48,572 bases of DNA from Halococcus thailandensis JCM 13552. Its GTDB lineage: Archaea > Halobacteriota > Halobacteria > Halobacteriales > Halococcaceae. Both the position numbers and the translations under genes were made by a program. The notes beneath the pieces are model-generated. The model did not search any database. It was not told where the DNA came from and saw only the letters and a program-made list of their open reading frames with translations. The DNA lies in NCBI RefSeq assembly GCF_000336715.1, contig NZ_AOMF01000162.1, positions 13,718 through 62,289 on the forward strand, given 5' to 3'. Shown here in pieces: positions 7,123 to 15,297 of this stretch (its first letter is position 1; every line of letters begins with the position of its first letter).

Positions 7123-8367
7123 ATGGAGTACGAGCACGTGCGCGAGACGGATCCGGCAGTCGCCGACGCGCTCGCCGGCGAGGTCGACCGCCAGCGCGAG
7201 ACGCTGACGATGATCGCGAGCGAGAATCACGTCAGCGAGGCGGTGATGGAGGCCCAGAGCAGCGCGCTCACCAACAAGTACGCCGAGGGCTACCCCGGCT
7301 CGCGCTACTACGGCGGCTGCGAGTACGCCGACGAGGTCGAACAGCTGGCCATCGACCGCGCGAAGGAACTCTGGGGGGCCGAGTACGTCAACGTCCAGCC
7401 CCACGCCGGCTCGCAGGCGAACATGGCCGTCTACCACGCCGCGCTCGAACCCGGCGACAAGATCCTCTCGCTCGATCTCTCACACGGCGGCCATCTCTCA
7501 CACGGCCACCCGATGAACTTCGCCGGGAAGGTCTACGACGTCGAACATTACGAAATCGACCCCGATACGGGACGCTTCGACTTCGACGAGATCGAAGACC
7601 ACGCCCACGAGTTCGAACCCGACATGCTCGTCACGGGCTTTTCGGCCTACCCCCGCGAGATCGACTGGGAGAGCTTTCAGGCGATCGCCGACGCGGTCGA
7701 CGCCTACCATCTCGCCGACATCGCCCACATCACCGGTCTCGTCGCGACGGGTGCCCATCCCTCGCCCGTTGGCACCGTGGACTTCGTCACCGGCAGCACG
7801 CACAAGACGATCCGTGCGGGCCGCGGCGGCATCGTGATGGCCCGCGAGGAGTACGGCGACGACATCGATTCAGCGATCATTCCCGGCATGCAGGGCGGGC
7901 CGCTGATGCACAACGTCGCGGGCAAGGCCGTCGGCTTCGGCGAAGCGCTCGATCCCGGATTCGACGACTACATCGATCAGGTCGTCGAGAACGCTCGGGC
8001 GCTCGGCGACCGCATGCAGGAGCACGGGCTCTCGCTGGTCTCGGGTGGAACCGACACCCACCTCGTGCTCTGTGATCTGCGCGATTCTCATCCCGATACC
8101 ACAGGAAAGGAGGTCGAGGAAGCCCTGGAGGACGTAGGAATTATCCTCAACGCCAACACGGTGCCCGGCGAGACCCGCAGCCCGTTCGTCGCCAGCGGGA
8201 TTCGTGCGGGCACGCCCGCGCTCACCACCCGTGGCTTCGACGCCGAGGCCTGCCGGGAGGTCGCCGACTGCATCGCGCGCGTCATCGATGCCCCCGACGA
8301 CGAGGGCGTCCGCGAGGAAGTCTCGGCCGACGTGGACGCACTCGTCGACCGTCATCCTCTGTACTGA
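7123..8367 (+). CDS. glyA: Serine hydroxymethyltransferase
   Basis: 414 residues, full length for the family. A PLP enzyme that interconverts serine and glycine while charging tetrahydrofolate with a C1 unit in the cytosol. The substrate loop LTMIASENHVS, the YAEGYPGSRYYGGCE segment and the PLP-binding lysine in TGSTHKTIRAGRGG are all present. Residues QPHAGSQAN and DIAHITGLVATGAHP are also typical. FolD, the next enzyme in the C1 pathway, is 1.1 kb downstream on the same strand, separated by a reverse-strand SDR. Haloarchaea use folate-type carriers, which fits this pair. Confidence 0.97.
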   Translation: MEYEHVRETDPAVADALAGEVDRQRETLTMIASENHVSEAVMEAQSSALTNKYAEGYPGSRYYGGCEYADEVEQLAIDRAKELWGAEYVNVQPHAGSQANMAVYHAALEPGDKILSLDLSHGGHLSHGHPMNFAGKVYDVEHYEIDPDTGRFDFDEIEDHAHEFEPDMLVTGFSAYPREIDWESFQAIADAVDAYHLADIAHITGLVATGAHPSPVGTVDFVTGSTHKTIRAGRGGIVMAREEYGDDIDSAIIPGMQGGPLMHNVAGKAVGFGEALDPGFDDYIDQVVENARALGDRMQEHGLSLVSGGTDTHLVLCDLRDSHPDTTGKEVEEALEDVGIILNANTVPGETRSPFVASGIRAGTPALTTRGFDAEACREVADCIARVIDAPDDEGVREEVSADVDALVDRHPLY

Positions 8368-8573
8368 CACGTTCGGCTACTCGTTTTCGCGTCGGCGGTG
8401 CTGTTGTCCCGGATATCGAAACGAGGGAGAACCCCTATTCCAACCAGCATCATCTGCCGGCGATGCAGTCCTCGTCGGAACGATACCCGTGACCAACAGG
8501 GAGCTCGGGCGACGCAAAATAATAGCGAACTCGTGTTCACCCGTTCGGTGCTGTACGGCCCGGTCCGTGAGAG

Positions 8574-9347
8574 TTACTGGGCGACCAGTCCGCCGTCGAC
8601 CGCGAGGGGGTGGCCCGTCACGAACGAGGCTTCGTCAGAGCAGAGCCACGCGGCGGCGTTGGCGATCTCCGCGGGATCGGCCATCCAGTCGAGCGCCTGC
8701 GCCTCGGTGACTGCGTCGACGGCCTCGGTGGAGTCCTCGCTCGCCTGCTGCTGCATCGGCGTCTCGACGACGCCCGGGCAAATCGCATTGACCCGAACGC
8801 CCTGGCCACCGTACTCGACTGCGGCGGTCTTCGTGAGCCCGACGACACCGTGTTTGCTGCCGGTGTAGGGCGCGCTGCCGCTGGCGACGAGCCCGCCGAT
8901 CGAGGCGGTGTTGACGATCGCACCGCCGCCGCTCTCGACCATCGCGGGGAGTTCGGCCTTGAGACATTGCCAGACACCCGTGAGGTTGATGTCGATCACC
9001 TGCTCCCAATCCTCGACCGAGACGTCGGCCGTCGGCGCGTACGACGGGCTGATGCCGGCGTTGTTGTGCGCGATGTCGAGTCCGCCGTAGGTGTCGACGG
9101 TCTCCTCGACCATCGCCTCGACCGACGACTCGTCGGAGACGTCGACGTCGACGAACATCGCCTCACCGCCGTCGTTCTCGATCCGCTCGACGGTCTCCTC
9201 GCCGCCCTCACGGTCGACGTCGGCGATGACCACACTCGCGCCCTCGGCGGCGATGCGCTCGGCCGACGCACGGCCGATGCCCGAGCTCGCGCCGGTGACG
9301 ATCGCGACTGCGTCCTCGAATCCGCTCAAACTGGTACTGTCTGCCAT
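8574..9347 (-). CDS. SDR family NAD(P)-dependent oxidoreductase
   Basis: 257 residues of classical short-chain dehydrogenase. TGASSGIG binds the cofactor at residues 18-25, Asp in ADVDREG suggests NAD(H) preference, NNAG is present, and the catalytic set is Ser in NTASIGG plus YTGSK (Tyr and Lys). It ends GHPLAVDGGLVAQ as in the glucose/3-oxoacyl reductase group; the substrate is unknown. The promoter has TATATA at 9369-9374, 26 nt from the ATG, overlapped by a perfect palindrome that should block transcription when bound. It sits between glyA and folD on the opposite strand. Confidence 0.92.
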   Translation of the reverse strand: MADSTSLSGFEDAVAIVTGASSGIGRASAERIAAEGASVVIADVDREGGEETVERIENDGGEAMFVDVDVSDESSVEAMVEETVDTYGGLDIAHNNAGISPSYAPTADVSVEDWEQVIDINLTGVWQCLKAELPAMVESGGGAIVNTASIGGLVASGSAPYTGSKHGVVGLTKTAAVEYGGQGVRVNAICPGVVETPMQQQASEDSTEAVDAVTEAQALDWMADPAEIANAAAWLCSDEASFVTGHPLAVDGGLVAQ

Positions 9348-9349
9348 CG

Positions 9350-9371
9350 ATACTGAATAGGCGTTCAGTAT
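9350..9371. promoter_or_regulatory. Operator-like palindrome of the SDR gene
   Basis: ATACTGAA (9350-9357) and TTCAGTAT (9364-9371) form a perfect 8-bp inverted repeat around 6 bases. It spans the gap between the TATA box (9369-9374, overlapping its edge) and the SDR start codon at 9347. The geometry is that of a TetR- or PadR-like repressor site. No such regulator gene lies in the window. Confidence 0.65.
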
Positions 9372-9374
9372 ATA
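9369..9374 (-). promoter_or_regulatory. TATA box of the SDR gene
   Basis: TATATA centred about 25 nt upstream of the SDR ATG on the reverse strand; it implies a leaderless transcript. Confidence 0.6.
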
Positions 9375-9471
9375 TCATACTTTCGTTCCATCGGGTCGAG
9401 CACGCCGAGTCGGTTAGGCGTGTGGATCACTGGACCCGAGTGTTGATTAGTGCGGCAATCCGCTGCCCTCT

Positions 9472-10365
9472 ATGACGAACGTCATCGACGGCAACGCCGT
9501 CGCCGACGGGATTCGCGCCGATCTCGAGGACTGCGTCGACACGCTCGGCGACGCGGGCGTCACGCCCGGGCTCGCGACGGTGCTGGTCGGCGACGACCCC
9601 GCGAGCGAGACCTACGTCTCGATGAAACAGCGCGACTGCGAGGAGATCGGGATGAACGGCATCCACGTCGAGCTCGATGGCGACGCCGCACCCGACGAGC
9701 TGTACGACACGATCGCCGACCTCAACGACGATTCGAGTGTTCACGGCTATCTCGTCCAGGACCCAGTACCGGACCAGATCGACTACCGGGAGGTCATCCG
9801 GCGGATCAGTCCGGCAAAGGACGTCGACGGGTTCCATCCCGAGAACGTCGGCCGGCTCGTCGCCGGCGACGCCCGGTTCAAACCCTGTACGCCCCACGGC
9901 GTGCAGAAACTGCTCGACGCGGCCGACGTCGATCCCGAAGGGAAGGACGTCACCATCGTCGGGCGCTCGCGCATCGTCGGCAAGCCGCTCGCGAACCTCC
10001 TCGTCCAGAAGACCGACGGCGGCAACGCCACCGTCACCGTCTGTCACTCCCGAACAGAGGACCTCGCCGACAAGACCCGGCGAGCTGATATCGTCGTCGC
10101 GGCGGTCGGCGCACCCGAACTCGTCGACGGCTCGATGCTCTCGGACGACACGACGGTGATCGACGTCGGCGTCAACCGCGTCGATGCCGACACCGAGAAG
10201 GGGTACGAGCTCGTCGGCGACGTCGAGTTCGACTCGGCGAAGGAGAAGGCGAGTGCGATCACTCCTGTGCCGGGCGGTGTCGGCCCGATGACGCGCGCAA
10301 TGCTGCTCTACAACACCGTGAAAGCCGCGAGCCAGCAGGAGGACGTCGATGTCTCCCTGCCGTGA
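9472..10365 (+). CDS. folD: Bifunctional methylene-THF dehydrogenase / methenyl-THF cyclohydrolase
   Basis: 297 residues. FolD oxidises 5,10-methylene-THF with NADP and hydrolyses methenyl-THF to 10-formyl-THF. The catalytic region YVSMKQRDCEEIG holds the Tyr and Lys. Also visible are GYLVQDPVPD, the PAKDVDGFHPENVGRL signature, CTPHGVQKLL, the nucleotide loop VGRSRIVGKPLANLL, and the C-terminal TPVPGGVGPMTRAML. All expected motifs are intact. TGATTAG at 9444-9450 is a plausible TATA box 26 nt before the ATG. Works with GlyA, encoded just upstream, to supply formyl groups for purine synthesis. Confidence 0.97.
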   Translation: MTNVIDGNAVADGIRADLEDCVDTLGDAGVTPGLATVLVGDDPASETYVSMKQRDCEEIGMNGIHVELDGDAAPDELYDTIADLNDDSSVHGYLVQDPVPDQIDYREVIRRISPAKDVDGFHPENVGRLVAGDARFKPCTPHGVQKLLDAADVDPEGKDVTIVGRSRIVGKPLANLLVQKTDGGNATVTVCHSRTEDLADKTRRADIVVAAVGAPELVDGSMLSDDTTVIDVGVNRVDADTEKGYELVGDVEFDSAKEKASAITPVPGGVGPMTRAMLLYNTVKAASQQEDVDVSLP

Positions 10366-10377
10366 AAAATCCGTTTC

Positions 10378-11088
10378 TCAGGCGGTCGCTTCGAGCACGA
10401 CGGTACCGTCCGCGTTCTTCACTGTGACCTTGTCGGGGCCCTGGTAGTCCAGAGCGACCTCGTCGCGACCGACGTAGACGTCGGTGTCGCTGTCGTCGCC
10501 GCTGCCGGTGTGAACGGTGACGGGCTGATCGACGGCGAGTTCGAAACCGTCGTCGAAGGTGTACGTCGCGCCGTCGCCGTAGGTGATGGTGTAGCCCGAG
10601 AGATCGATCGTCGATCCGCTCGCGTTGATGAGTTCGACGTATTCCTGGTTGAGATTGTCCAGCGTACTCGGCGGCTGCTGCCGGATCTCGCCGTACGTCA
10701 GACGCTCGGAATCGCGTCCGTCGTAGTTTTCGTCGTCATCGTCATCATCGTCATCGTCGTCCGTCTCCGGCTCCTCCGTCTCAGTTCCAGTTTCGGTATC
10801 GGCGTCCGTTTCCGTCTCGTCGTCGGTTTCTGTAGCGCTGTCGGTTTTCGTTTCGGTATCAGTGTCGGTGTCGGTATCGCTGTCCGTCAGTTCGGTCCCG
10901 CTCTCGGTGTTTGCTGCGGTGTCAGTTGCGGCCTCGGTGGCGGTTCCACCCTTCGTTCCCGTTCCGTTTCCGGAGCCGTTGTCGCCGCCCGAACCGCCGC
11001 TACAGCCGGCGAGCACGCTCGTGAGCGCGATGCTTCCTGCACCGTACAAAAACGTACGTCTACCGACCCTATCCGTGCTATCAGACAT
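10378..11088 (-). CDS. Tat-exported lipoprotein with acidic linker and lamin-tail-like domain
   Basis: 236 residues. The N-terminus GRRTFLYGAG followed by a hydrophobic run and LAGCSGG is a twin-arginine signal with a lipobox; Cys29 would be lipidated on the outer membrane face. Residues 30-125 are an extreme Thr/Asp/Glu linker ending in about ten consecutive Asp, probably O-glycosylated or simply halophilic spacer. The last 100 residues (EYVELINASGSTIDLSGYTI) match the lamin-tail (LTD) fold, often found in surface proteins and nucleases, but no nuclease domain is attached. The DNA of the linker is a low-complexity tract at about 10730-10930, prone to length change. Confidence 0.82.
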   Translation of the reverse strand: MSDSTDRVGRRTFLYGAGSIALTSVLAGCSGGSGGDNGSGNGTGTKGGTATEAATDTAANTESGTELTDSDTDTDTDTETKTDSATETDDETETDADTETGTETEEPETDDDDDDDDDDENYDGRDSERLTYGEIRQQPPSTLDNLNQEYVELINASGSTIDLSGYTITYGDGATYTFDDGFELAVDQPVTVHTGSGDDSDTDVYVGRDEVALDYQGPDKVTVKNADGTVVLEATA

Positions 11089-11172
11089 ACGAATAGATAG
11101 GGCCGAAACCCCGAAAAAGCTGTCTAATCACGCAACGGATGTGTCCGAGCGCCGGCAATGGAAATCGGAGGA

Positions 11173-12129
11173 TCACTCGAAACTCGGGAGGATCTCCTCC
11201 TCGTAGAGATCGATGAGCGCCTGCTGGTCGTCGCCGATCTGGTGGGTGTAGACGTGATCGTAACCCGCGTCGATGGCCTGCTGGATGCTGTCGATATGCT
11301 CGTCGGGATCGGGCGCGGTGACGATCGAGCCCTCGCGAATGTCTTCTTTCGACACCATCTGCGTTGCCTGCTCGAAGTGGGCGGGTGTGGGGAGCTGCGA
11401 ACCGAGCTCGCCAGGCAGCCCGGAGTTCGGCCACACCTCGTGAACGGTCTCGACGGCTTCCTGCTCGCTGTCGGCGTGACAGGCGTGGAGCTGGCAGTAG
11501 GTCGGGCCCGAACCGCCCGCGGACTCGTACCGGTCGACCAGGTTCCCGCGCGGACCGACCGACCAGAACCCGTCGCCGAGGTCGCCGGCGGCGCTCGCCG
11601 CACGCTCGCCGAACGCCGAGACCACGATCGGCGGGAGCTCGTCGGGCAGGGTGAACAGGCGCGCGTTCTCGACGGTGTAGTGCTCGCCGTAGTGGCTCGT
11701 CTGGCCGCCCTCCCAGAGCTTTCGGATGACCGTGATCGCCTCGTCGAGCATCTCGAGACGGACGCGATGGGGCGGCCAGTGCTCGCCGGTGACGTGTTCG
11801 TTCAGGCGCTCGCCGGTGCCGACGCCGAAGAAAAAGCGCCCGTCGAGCATCGCGCCAGCCGTGGCGGCCGCGTGGGCCACCACGGCGGGGTGGATCCGCA
11901 TGATCGGACAGTTGACGCCGATCCCCACGTCGATCTCGTCGGTGGCCTCGGCGACACCGCCGAGCACGCTCCAGACGAACGGGGCCTCACCCTGAGCGCT
12001 CACCCAGGGATGGTAGTGATCGGAGCTCGACAGGAAGTCGAAGCCGGCCGCCTCCGCGCGTTTCGCCTGCGAGACGAGTTCGTTCGGGCCGAACTCCTCG
12101 GTCGAGAGGGTGTAGCCGATGTCGGTCAT
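11173..12129 (-). CDS. F420-type luciferase-like (LLM) oxidoreductase
   Basis: 318 residues of bacterial-luciferase fold, resembling the G6PDH-like branch I know as TIGR03557. Visible are an SSSDHYHPW loop, GVGINCP-type core, GRFFFGVGTGERLNEH and DGFWSVGP. These enzymes use coenzyme F420, which haloarchaea make, for hydride transfer; the substrate is not evident. The start MTDIGYTLSTEEFGPN was chosen over an ATG 45 bases upstream because homologues begin with this strand. It ends 85 bp after the start codon of the lipoprotein gene on the same strand. Confidence 0.88.
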   Translation of the reverse strand: MTDIGYTLSTEEFGPNELVSQAKRAEAAGFDFLSSSDHYHPWVSAQGEAPFVWSVLGGVAEATDEIDVGIGVNCPIMRIHPAVVAHAAATAGAMLDGRFFFGVGTGERLNEHVTGEHWPPHRVRLEMLDEAITVIRKLWEGGQTSHYGEHYTVENARLFTLPDELPPIVVSAFGERAASAAGDLGDGFWSVGPRGNLVDRYESAGGSGPTYCQLHACHADSEQEAVETVHEVWPNSGLPGELGSQLPTPAHFEQATQMVSKEDIREGSIVTAPDPDEHIDSIQQAIDAGYDHVYTHQIGDDQQALIDLYEEEILPSFE

Positions 12130-12182
12130 CGGTCCCCGTTTCGTGGACCCGTGACTAAACGGCGCTGCCGACACGTGCCGGG

Positions 12183-12899
12183 TCAGCCGAGCCGTGAAAG
12201 ACGGTCGCGGGCGGTCACGAGCGCGCTCTCGTCGCCCTCCCGGAGATAGGCTCCCAGTTCGCGTGCGACCCGAACGAGCCGATCGGCGGTTGCGGGCGGC
12301 ACGTCGCCGTCGAGCGCCTCGATGCGTTTTCGGTGTTCGCCGAGCGTGCCGAACGCCGCTCGCGCTGCCTCGTCGGGCTGGTCGTCGAGATACGAACTCA
12401 CGTCGCTGCGGTACTCCTTGACGGCTTTCGCTGCAGCCAGTCCGCGGGCCGCCCGGAGCGATTCGGGAACCTCGGCGGGGGCGGGGCGCTCGCCGTCGTC
12501 GACGCCGCCCAGTAGTGCGAGAAAGTACGCTTCCTCCGCATCGCTCGTCCGCATCGTGCGTGCGAGTTCGTCGGCGACCGTGCGGAGTTCGAGCGCGCCG
12601 ACGTAGGTCTCGTCGAGCGGCGCGAGTTCGCCCGCGTCGATGAAGCCGTGCTGGCGGGCGAACGTCCGGCAGTCCTCGGCGGCGCGTTCGGCCGCGGCGC
12701 GCACGTCCCCATCCCCGCCATCGAGCAGGTTGCGCGCCGGCGAGAGATCGAGCGTGGCCGTGCCCGCGGTGTGCTGTGCACGATCGCCGACGCCGACGCT
12801 GTGCAGGCTACCGCAGTTCGGGCAGTCCGGCGTCCCGGTCTCGTAGTACGACCACCGCGTCCCGCAGTCCTTGCACTCGCGCTCGCCACGGATGCGCAT
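12183..12899 (-). CDS. Zinc-ribbon haloarchaeal protein (DUF7117-like)
   Basis: 238 residues. A TFIIB-type zinc ribbon starts the protein (CKDCGTRW, then CPNCG, residues 9-35). The remaining 200 residues are helical and acidic with no recognised catalytic motif. I recall similar haloarchaeal proteins under DUF7117; function unknown, possibly nucleic-acid or protein binding through the ribbon. The ATG at 12897-12899 was chosen because the open frame upstream to 13394 reads Ser/Arg-rich antisense of the next gene. It diverges from the small protein at 13012. Confidence 0.78.
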   Translation of the reverse strand: MRIRGERECKDCGTRWSYYETGTPDCPNCGSLHSVGVGDRAQHTAGTATLDLSPARNLLDGGDGDVRAAAERAAEDCRTFARQHGFIDAGELAPLDETYVGALELRTVADELARTMRTSDAEEAYFLALLGGVDDGERPAPAEVPESLRAARGLAAAKAVKEYRSDVSSYLDDQPDEAARAAFGTLGEHRKRIEALDGDVPPATADRLVRVARELGAYLREGDESALVTARDRLSRLG

Positions 12900-13011
12900 G
12901 AGCGTGGTAGAGCGGCCGGCCTCAAAAGCGCGGGTATCCGCCGGACCACCCCTGATGGTCCGCGATCGGCGTGCTGAGATAGGCGCTGGCGAACCACCGT
13001 CGAAACCGTCG

Positions 13012-13503
13012 ATGGGATTTAAGTCGCTGTGGGGTCCAGAGTGCGTATGGCACGGAGTCAGCACGCTCCTGGTCGAGAAATTCTCCGGCGATGAGGTAAC
13101 GGTTCGAACGACGGACGAAACGGTCGTCGTCTCGTTCGGTGGGCGCTCGCACGAACTCGATAGAGGTACCGCTGCCTCGCTGCGCCGCGCGCTCGACGGG
13201 GCGCTGACCGAGCGTTGCGCGTTCGTCCACACTGTCGGCACGCACCGCCCCGATGGCTCGTACGTCGTCGCACGGCGCGGTGCCGATTCGTCCGGCCACC
13301 GCAAGGTCTTCGATCGCTTCGACGATCTGTGGGAACTGTACGAGTCGCTACCCGAACGGTTCACCGCCGGCGACATCGAACGGCCGGGGCTCACCGGCAG
13401 TCGCCGCCATCTCGTGGTGCGCCACCTCGCCGAGCAGCCCGTGTTCGACTGCGCGCTCGTCGCCCGGCAACCCCTGACCGGCGCGAAGGATCACCAGAGA
13501 TAG
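13012..13503 (+). CDS. DUF7528-like small haloarchaeal protein, start uncertain
   Basis: Up to 163 residues. The conserved part runs from VTVRTTDETVVV to the C-terminal VRHLAEQPVFDCALVARQPL, with HRPDGSYVVARRGADSSGHRKVF in the middle. It resembles a haloarchaeal family I recall as DUF7528; no enzymatic motif is visible. The start is unsettled. The in-frame ATGs are at 12955 and 13012, yet the only good TATA-like box (TTTAAG, 13018-13023) lies inside, and the ATG at the expected distance (13049) is out of frame and stops after 15 codons. The 3' end overlaps the convergent membrane-protein gene by 13 bp. Confidence 0.65.
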   Translation: MGFKSLWGPECVWHGVSTLLVEKFSGDEVTVRTTDETVVVSFGGRSHELDRGTAASLRRALDGALTERCAFVHTVGTHRPDGSYVVARRGADSSGHRKVFDRFDDLWELYESLPERFTAGDIERPGLTGSRRHLVVRHLAEQPVFDCALVARQPLTGAKDHQR

Positions 13504-14879
13504 TTGCCGATCAGCTGCATCACGAGCGACTGACCGAACACCGCCGCCGCGAGCAACCCCTTCGCCCGCCACATCGCGTCGAGGCGATCGATGGCGGCCG
13601 CGACCGGGAGCAGGAGGAAGGGATACATGAACATCGCGCCGCGGGCGGTCTCGCCAGTGTGATAGACGCCCGCCGCGAGCAGCGCGGCGAACCCGACGAG
13701 GGCGACCCCGGCCATCACGAGCGGCTCGCGCTCGCGGGTGTTCGTCGCGAGCCGTCGACCACCCACGTCCCGCCAGAGCGCGCCCAGTCCGCGCACGGCG
13801 AGCAGACACAGAAACGGCGTGAGGAACAGCGCGAGTTCGGCGACGTCCTCGAACCGGGTGAGGACGTAGCGCGCCGGCTCGGCCAGCAGCATGAACCCGC
13901 CGGGGTTCTGCTGGTTCGAGGCGATGAGAAAACTCTCAAGGTAGTTGTAGCCGAGCGTCGCGTCGACGAGCAGGTAGAACCCACCGATCCCGAGGACGAT
14001 CCCGACCAGCGGTGCGATCTTCTCCCGCCGGAAGAACGCGACCCCTGCGAGCACGGGGAGCACGAAGACGAACAAGAATAGTTGAAAGGAGACGACGAGC
14101 AGCGGGACGAACGCACAGAGGGTCGTCCACCGCGACTCGCGGGTGAACAGGTAGATCGTGGCGAGCACGAGCGTCGTAATGAGCGCGTCGAGCGAGGCCA
14201 GATAGTAGATCTGTACCGCCGGGAGGAGCACGAACAGCAGCGTGGTGTACCGGGCGACGCTCCGTCGGTAGTACGTCCCGACCAGTCGGTAGAACAGGTA
14301 CGCAGAGGTCGGGACCGAGACGAGCGCGACGGCGAGCGCGACGGCCGCACGCGAGCCGAACAACCGAGCGAGAAACGTGAACGTGAGCACCGCCCCCGGC
14401 GGATGGGTCTTCGCGTGGACGACGTAGGACAGCTGGTTCGCCTCGTAGTTCCCGACGAACGCGAGCGGATCGACGACCTGCGGCGCGAGCTGATAGTAGC
14501 CCTCGCGCGTGGCCAGCGGCGCGACGAACCCGTGATTGATCCCGTGCAGCAGGTTCGAGAGCACCACCAGCACGACCCCGGCGACCACGATCGGCACGAT
14601 GCTGGTGCCACCGCGACGGAGATACGCCACGGTCAGCGCGAACACGACGATTGCGGCGATCAGGGTTGGGATCGCCCACCCGGGACGCAACTGACCGATT
14701 CGAAACGAAAAGATGCTGACCGGCCAGAACTCCGGCACGCCACGGGCGTTGCCGAGCAACTGACCGTTGACGTACTTGAGAAAGACGTTGAAGAACACCA
14801 CCGTCGCGACCGTCACCCAGCCGATGGCGAGGATCTTGCGCACTGAAAACAACGACGCACGACGCTGACCACCGGCCAT
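13491..14879 (-). CDS. Polytopic membrane protein, GT-C glycosyltransferase-like
   Basis: 462 residues with about 11-12 hydrophobic segments. The early loop HAKTHPPGAVLTF resembles the loop of GT39/DUF2029-type mannosyl- and polyprenyl-sugar transferases, where a KTHPPG-like segment follows the first external loop. No acidic DxD catalytic pair is obvious, so the glycosyltransferase label is tentative. If correct, it would use a dolichyl-phosphate sugar donor at the outer membrane face. Its start codon lies 38 bp from copy 2 of the structured repeat family. Confidence 0.72.
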   Translation of the reverse strand: MAGGQRRASLFSVRKILAIGWVTVATVVFFNVFLKYVNGQLLGNARGVPEFWPVSIFSFRIGQLRPGWAIPTLIAAIVVFALTVAYLRRGGTSIVPIVVAGVVLVVLSNLLHGINHGFVAPLATREGYYQLAPQVVDPLAFVGNYEANQLSYVVHAKTHPPGAVLTFTFLARLFGSRAAVALAVALVSVPTSAYLFYRLVGTYYRRSVARYTTLLFVLLPAVQIYYLASLDALITTLVLATIYLFTRESRWTTLCAFVPLLVVSFQLFLFVFVLPVLAGVAFFRREKIAPLVGIVLGIGGFYLLVDATLGYNYLESFLIASNQQNPGGFMLLAEPARYVLTRFEDVAELALFLTPFLCLLAVRGLGALWRDVGGRRLATNTREREPLVMAGVALVGFAALLAAGVYHTGETARGAMFMYPFLLLPVAAAIDRLDAMWRAKGLLAAAVFGQSLVMQLIGNYLW

Positions 14880-14916
14880 CGCACCCAGATGTACGCGGGG
14901 ACCGTTAATGGCTTTC

Positions 14917-15234
14917 GACCCACTTTTTTACTCGTCGGGTGCGCGCGGAGCGCGCACCGCTCTCTGCTCGCGGGCCGAAGGCCCGCTCGCATGGTACGAG
15001 GGACCGAAGGTCCCTCACTACTCGCAAAAACCTGGACTAAAAAGAACCGCTCGCAAACCGCGCGAGCGGCGAATCCCGCTCACTCCGTTCGCGCGGATAC
15101 GACCACACCGCCACAGCCCACATACCTCCCCAACCGATTCGCTCACTCGCGTTGCTCGTTCGCTCATCCCTCGCGCAATGTTCGCGCTCGGTGCTCACTT
15201 CGTTCGCACACGAGCACGAGCGCGCGCCGACCAC
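14917..15234 (+). repeat. Structured dispersed element, copy 2
   Basis: Lies in the divergent gap 14880-15297. T6 is at 14924-14929; the conserved hairpin GGTGCGCGC/GCGCGCACC is at 14938-14946 and 14950-14958; A5-N8-A5 is at 15026-15043. Between hairpin and A-motif sit two perfect GAA-loop hairpins, GCGGGCC/GGCCCGC (14970-14986) and GAGGGACC/GGTCCCTC (14998-15016). The distal part diverges from the other copies and lacks the CTTCATCCACC block, so its right boundary is approximate. It is the only copy not next to a gene 3' end. Confidence 0.78.
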
Positions 15235-15297
15235 AGTGGTGAGAATGTGAGCGCTAACGACAGTGCGATTCAAGGCGAACGCCGACCGAACGCGGGC

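Noticed and set aside
10510..11100. Antisense hydrophobic Val-rich frame opposite the lipoprotein gene
   Set aside because: It is the mirror of the Asp/Thr/Glu linker; its composition follows directly from the low-complexity tract, and the sense strand has a perfect Tat lipobox.
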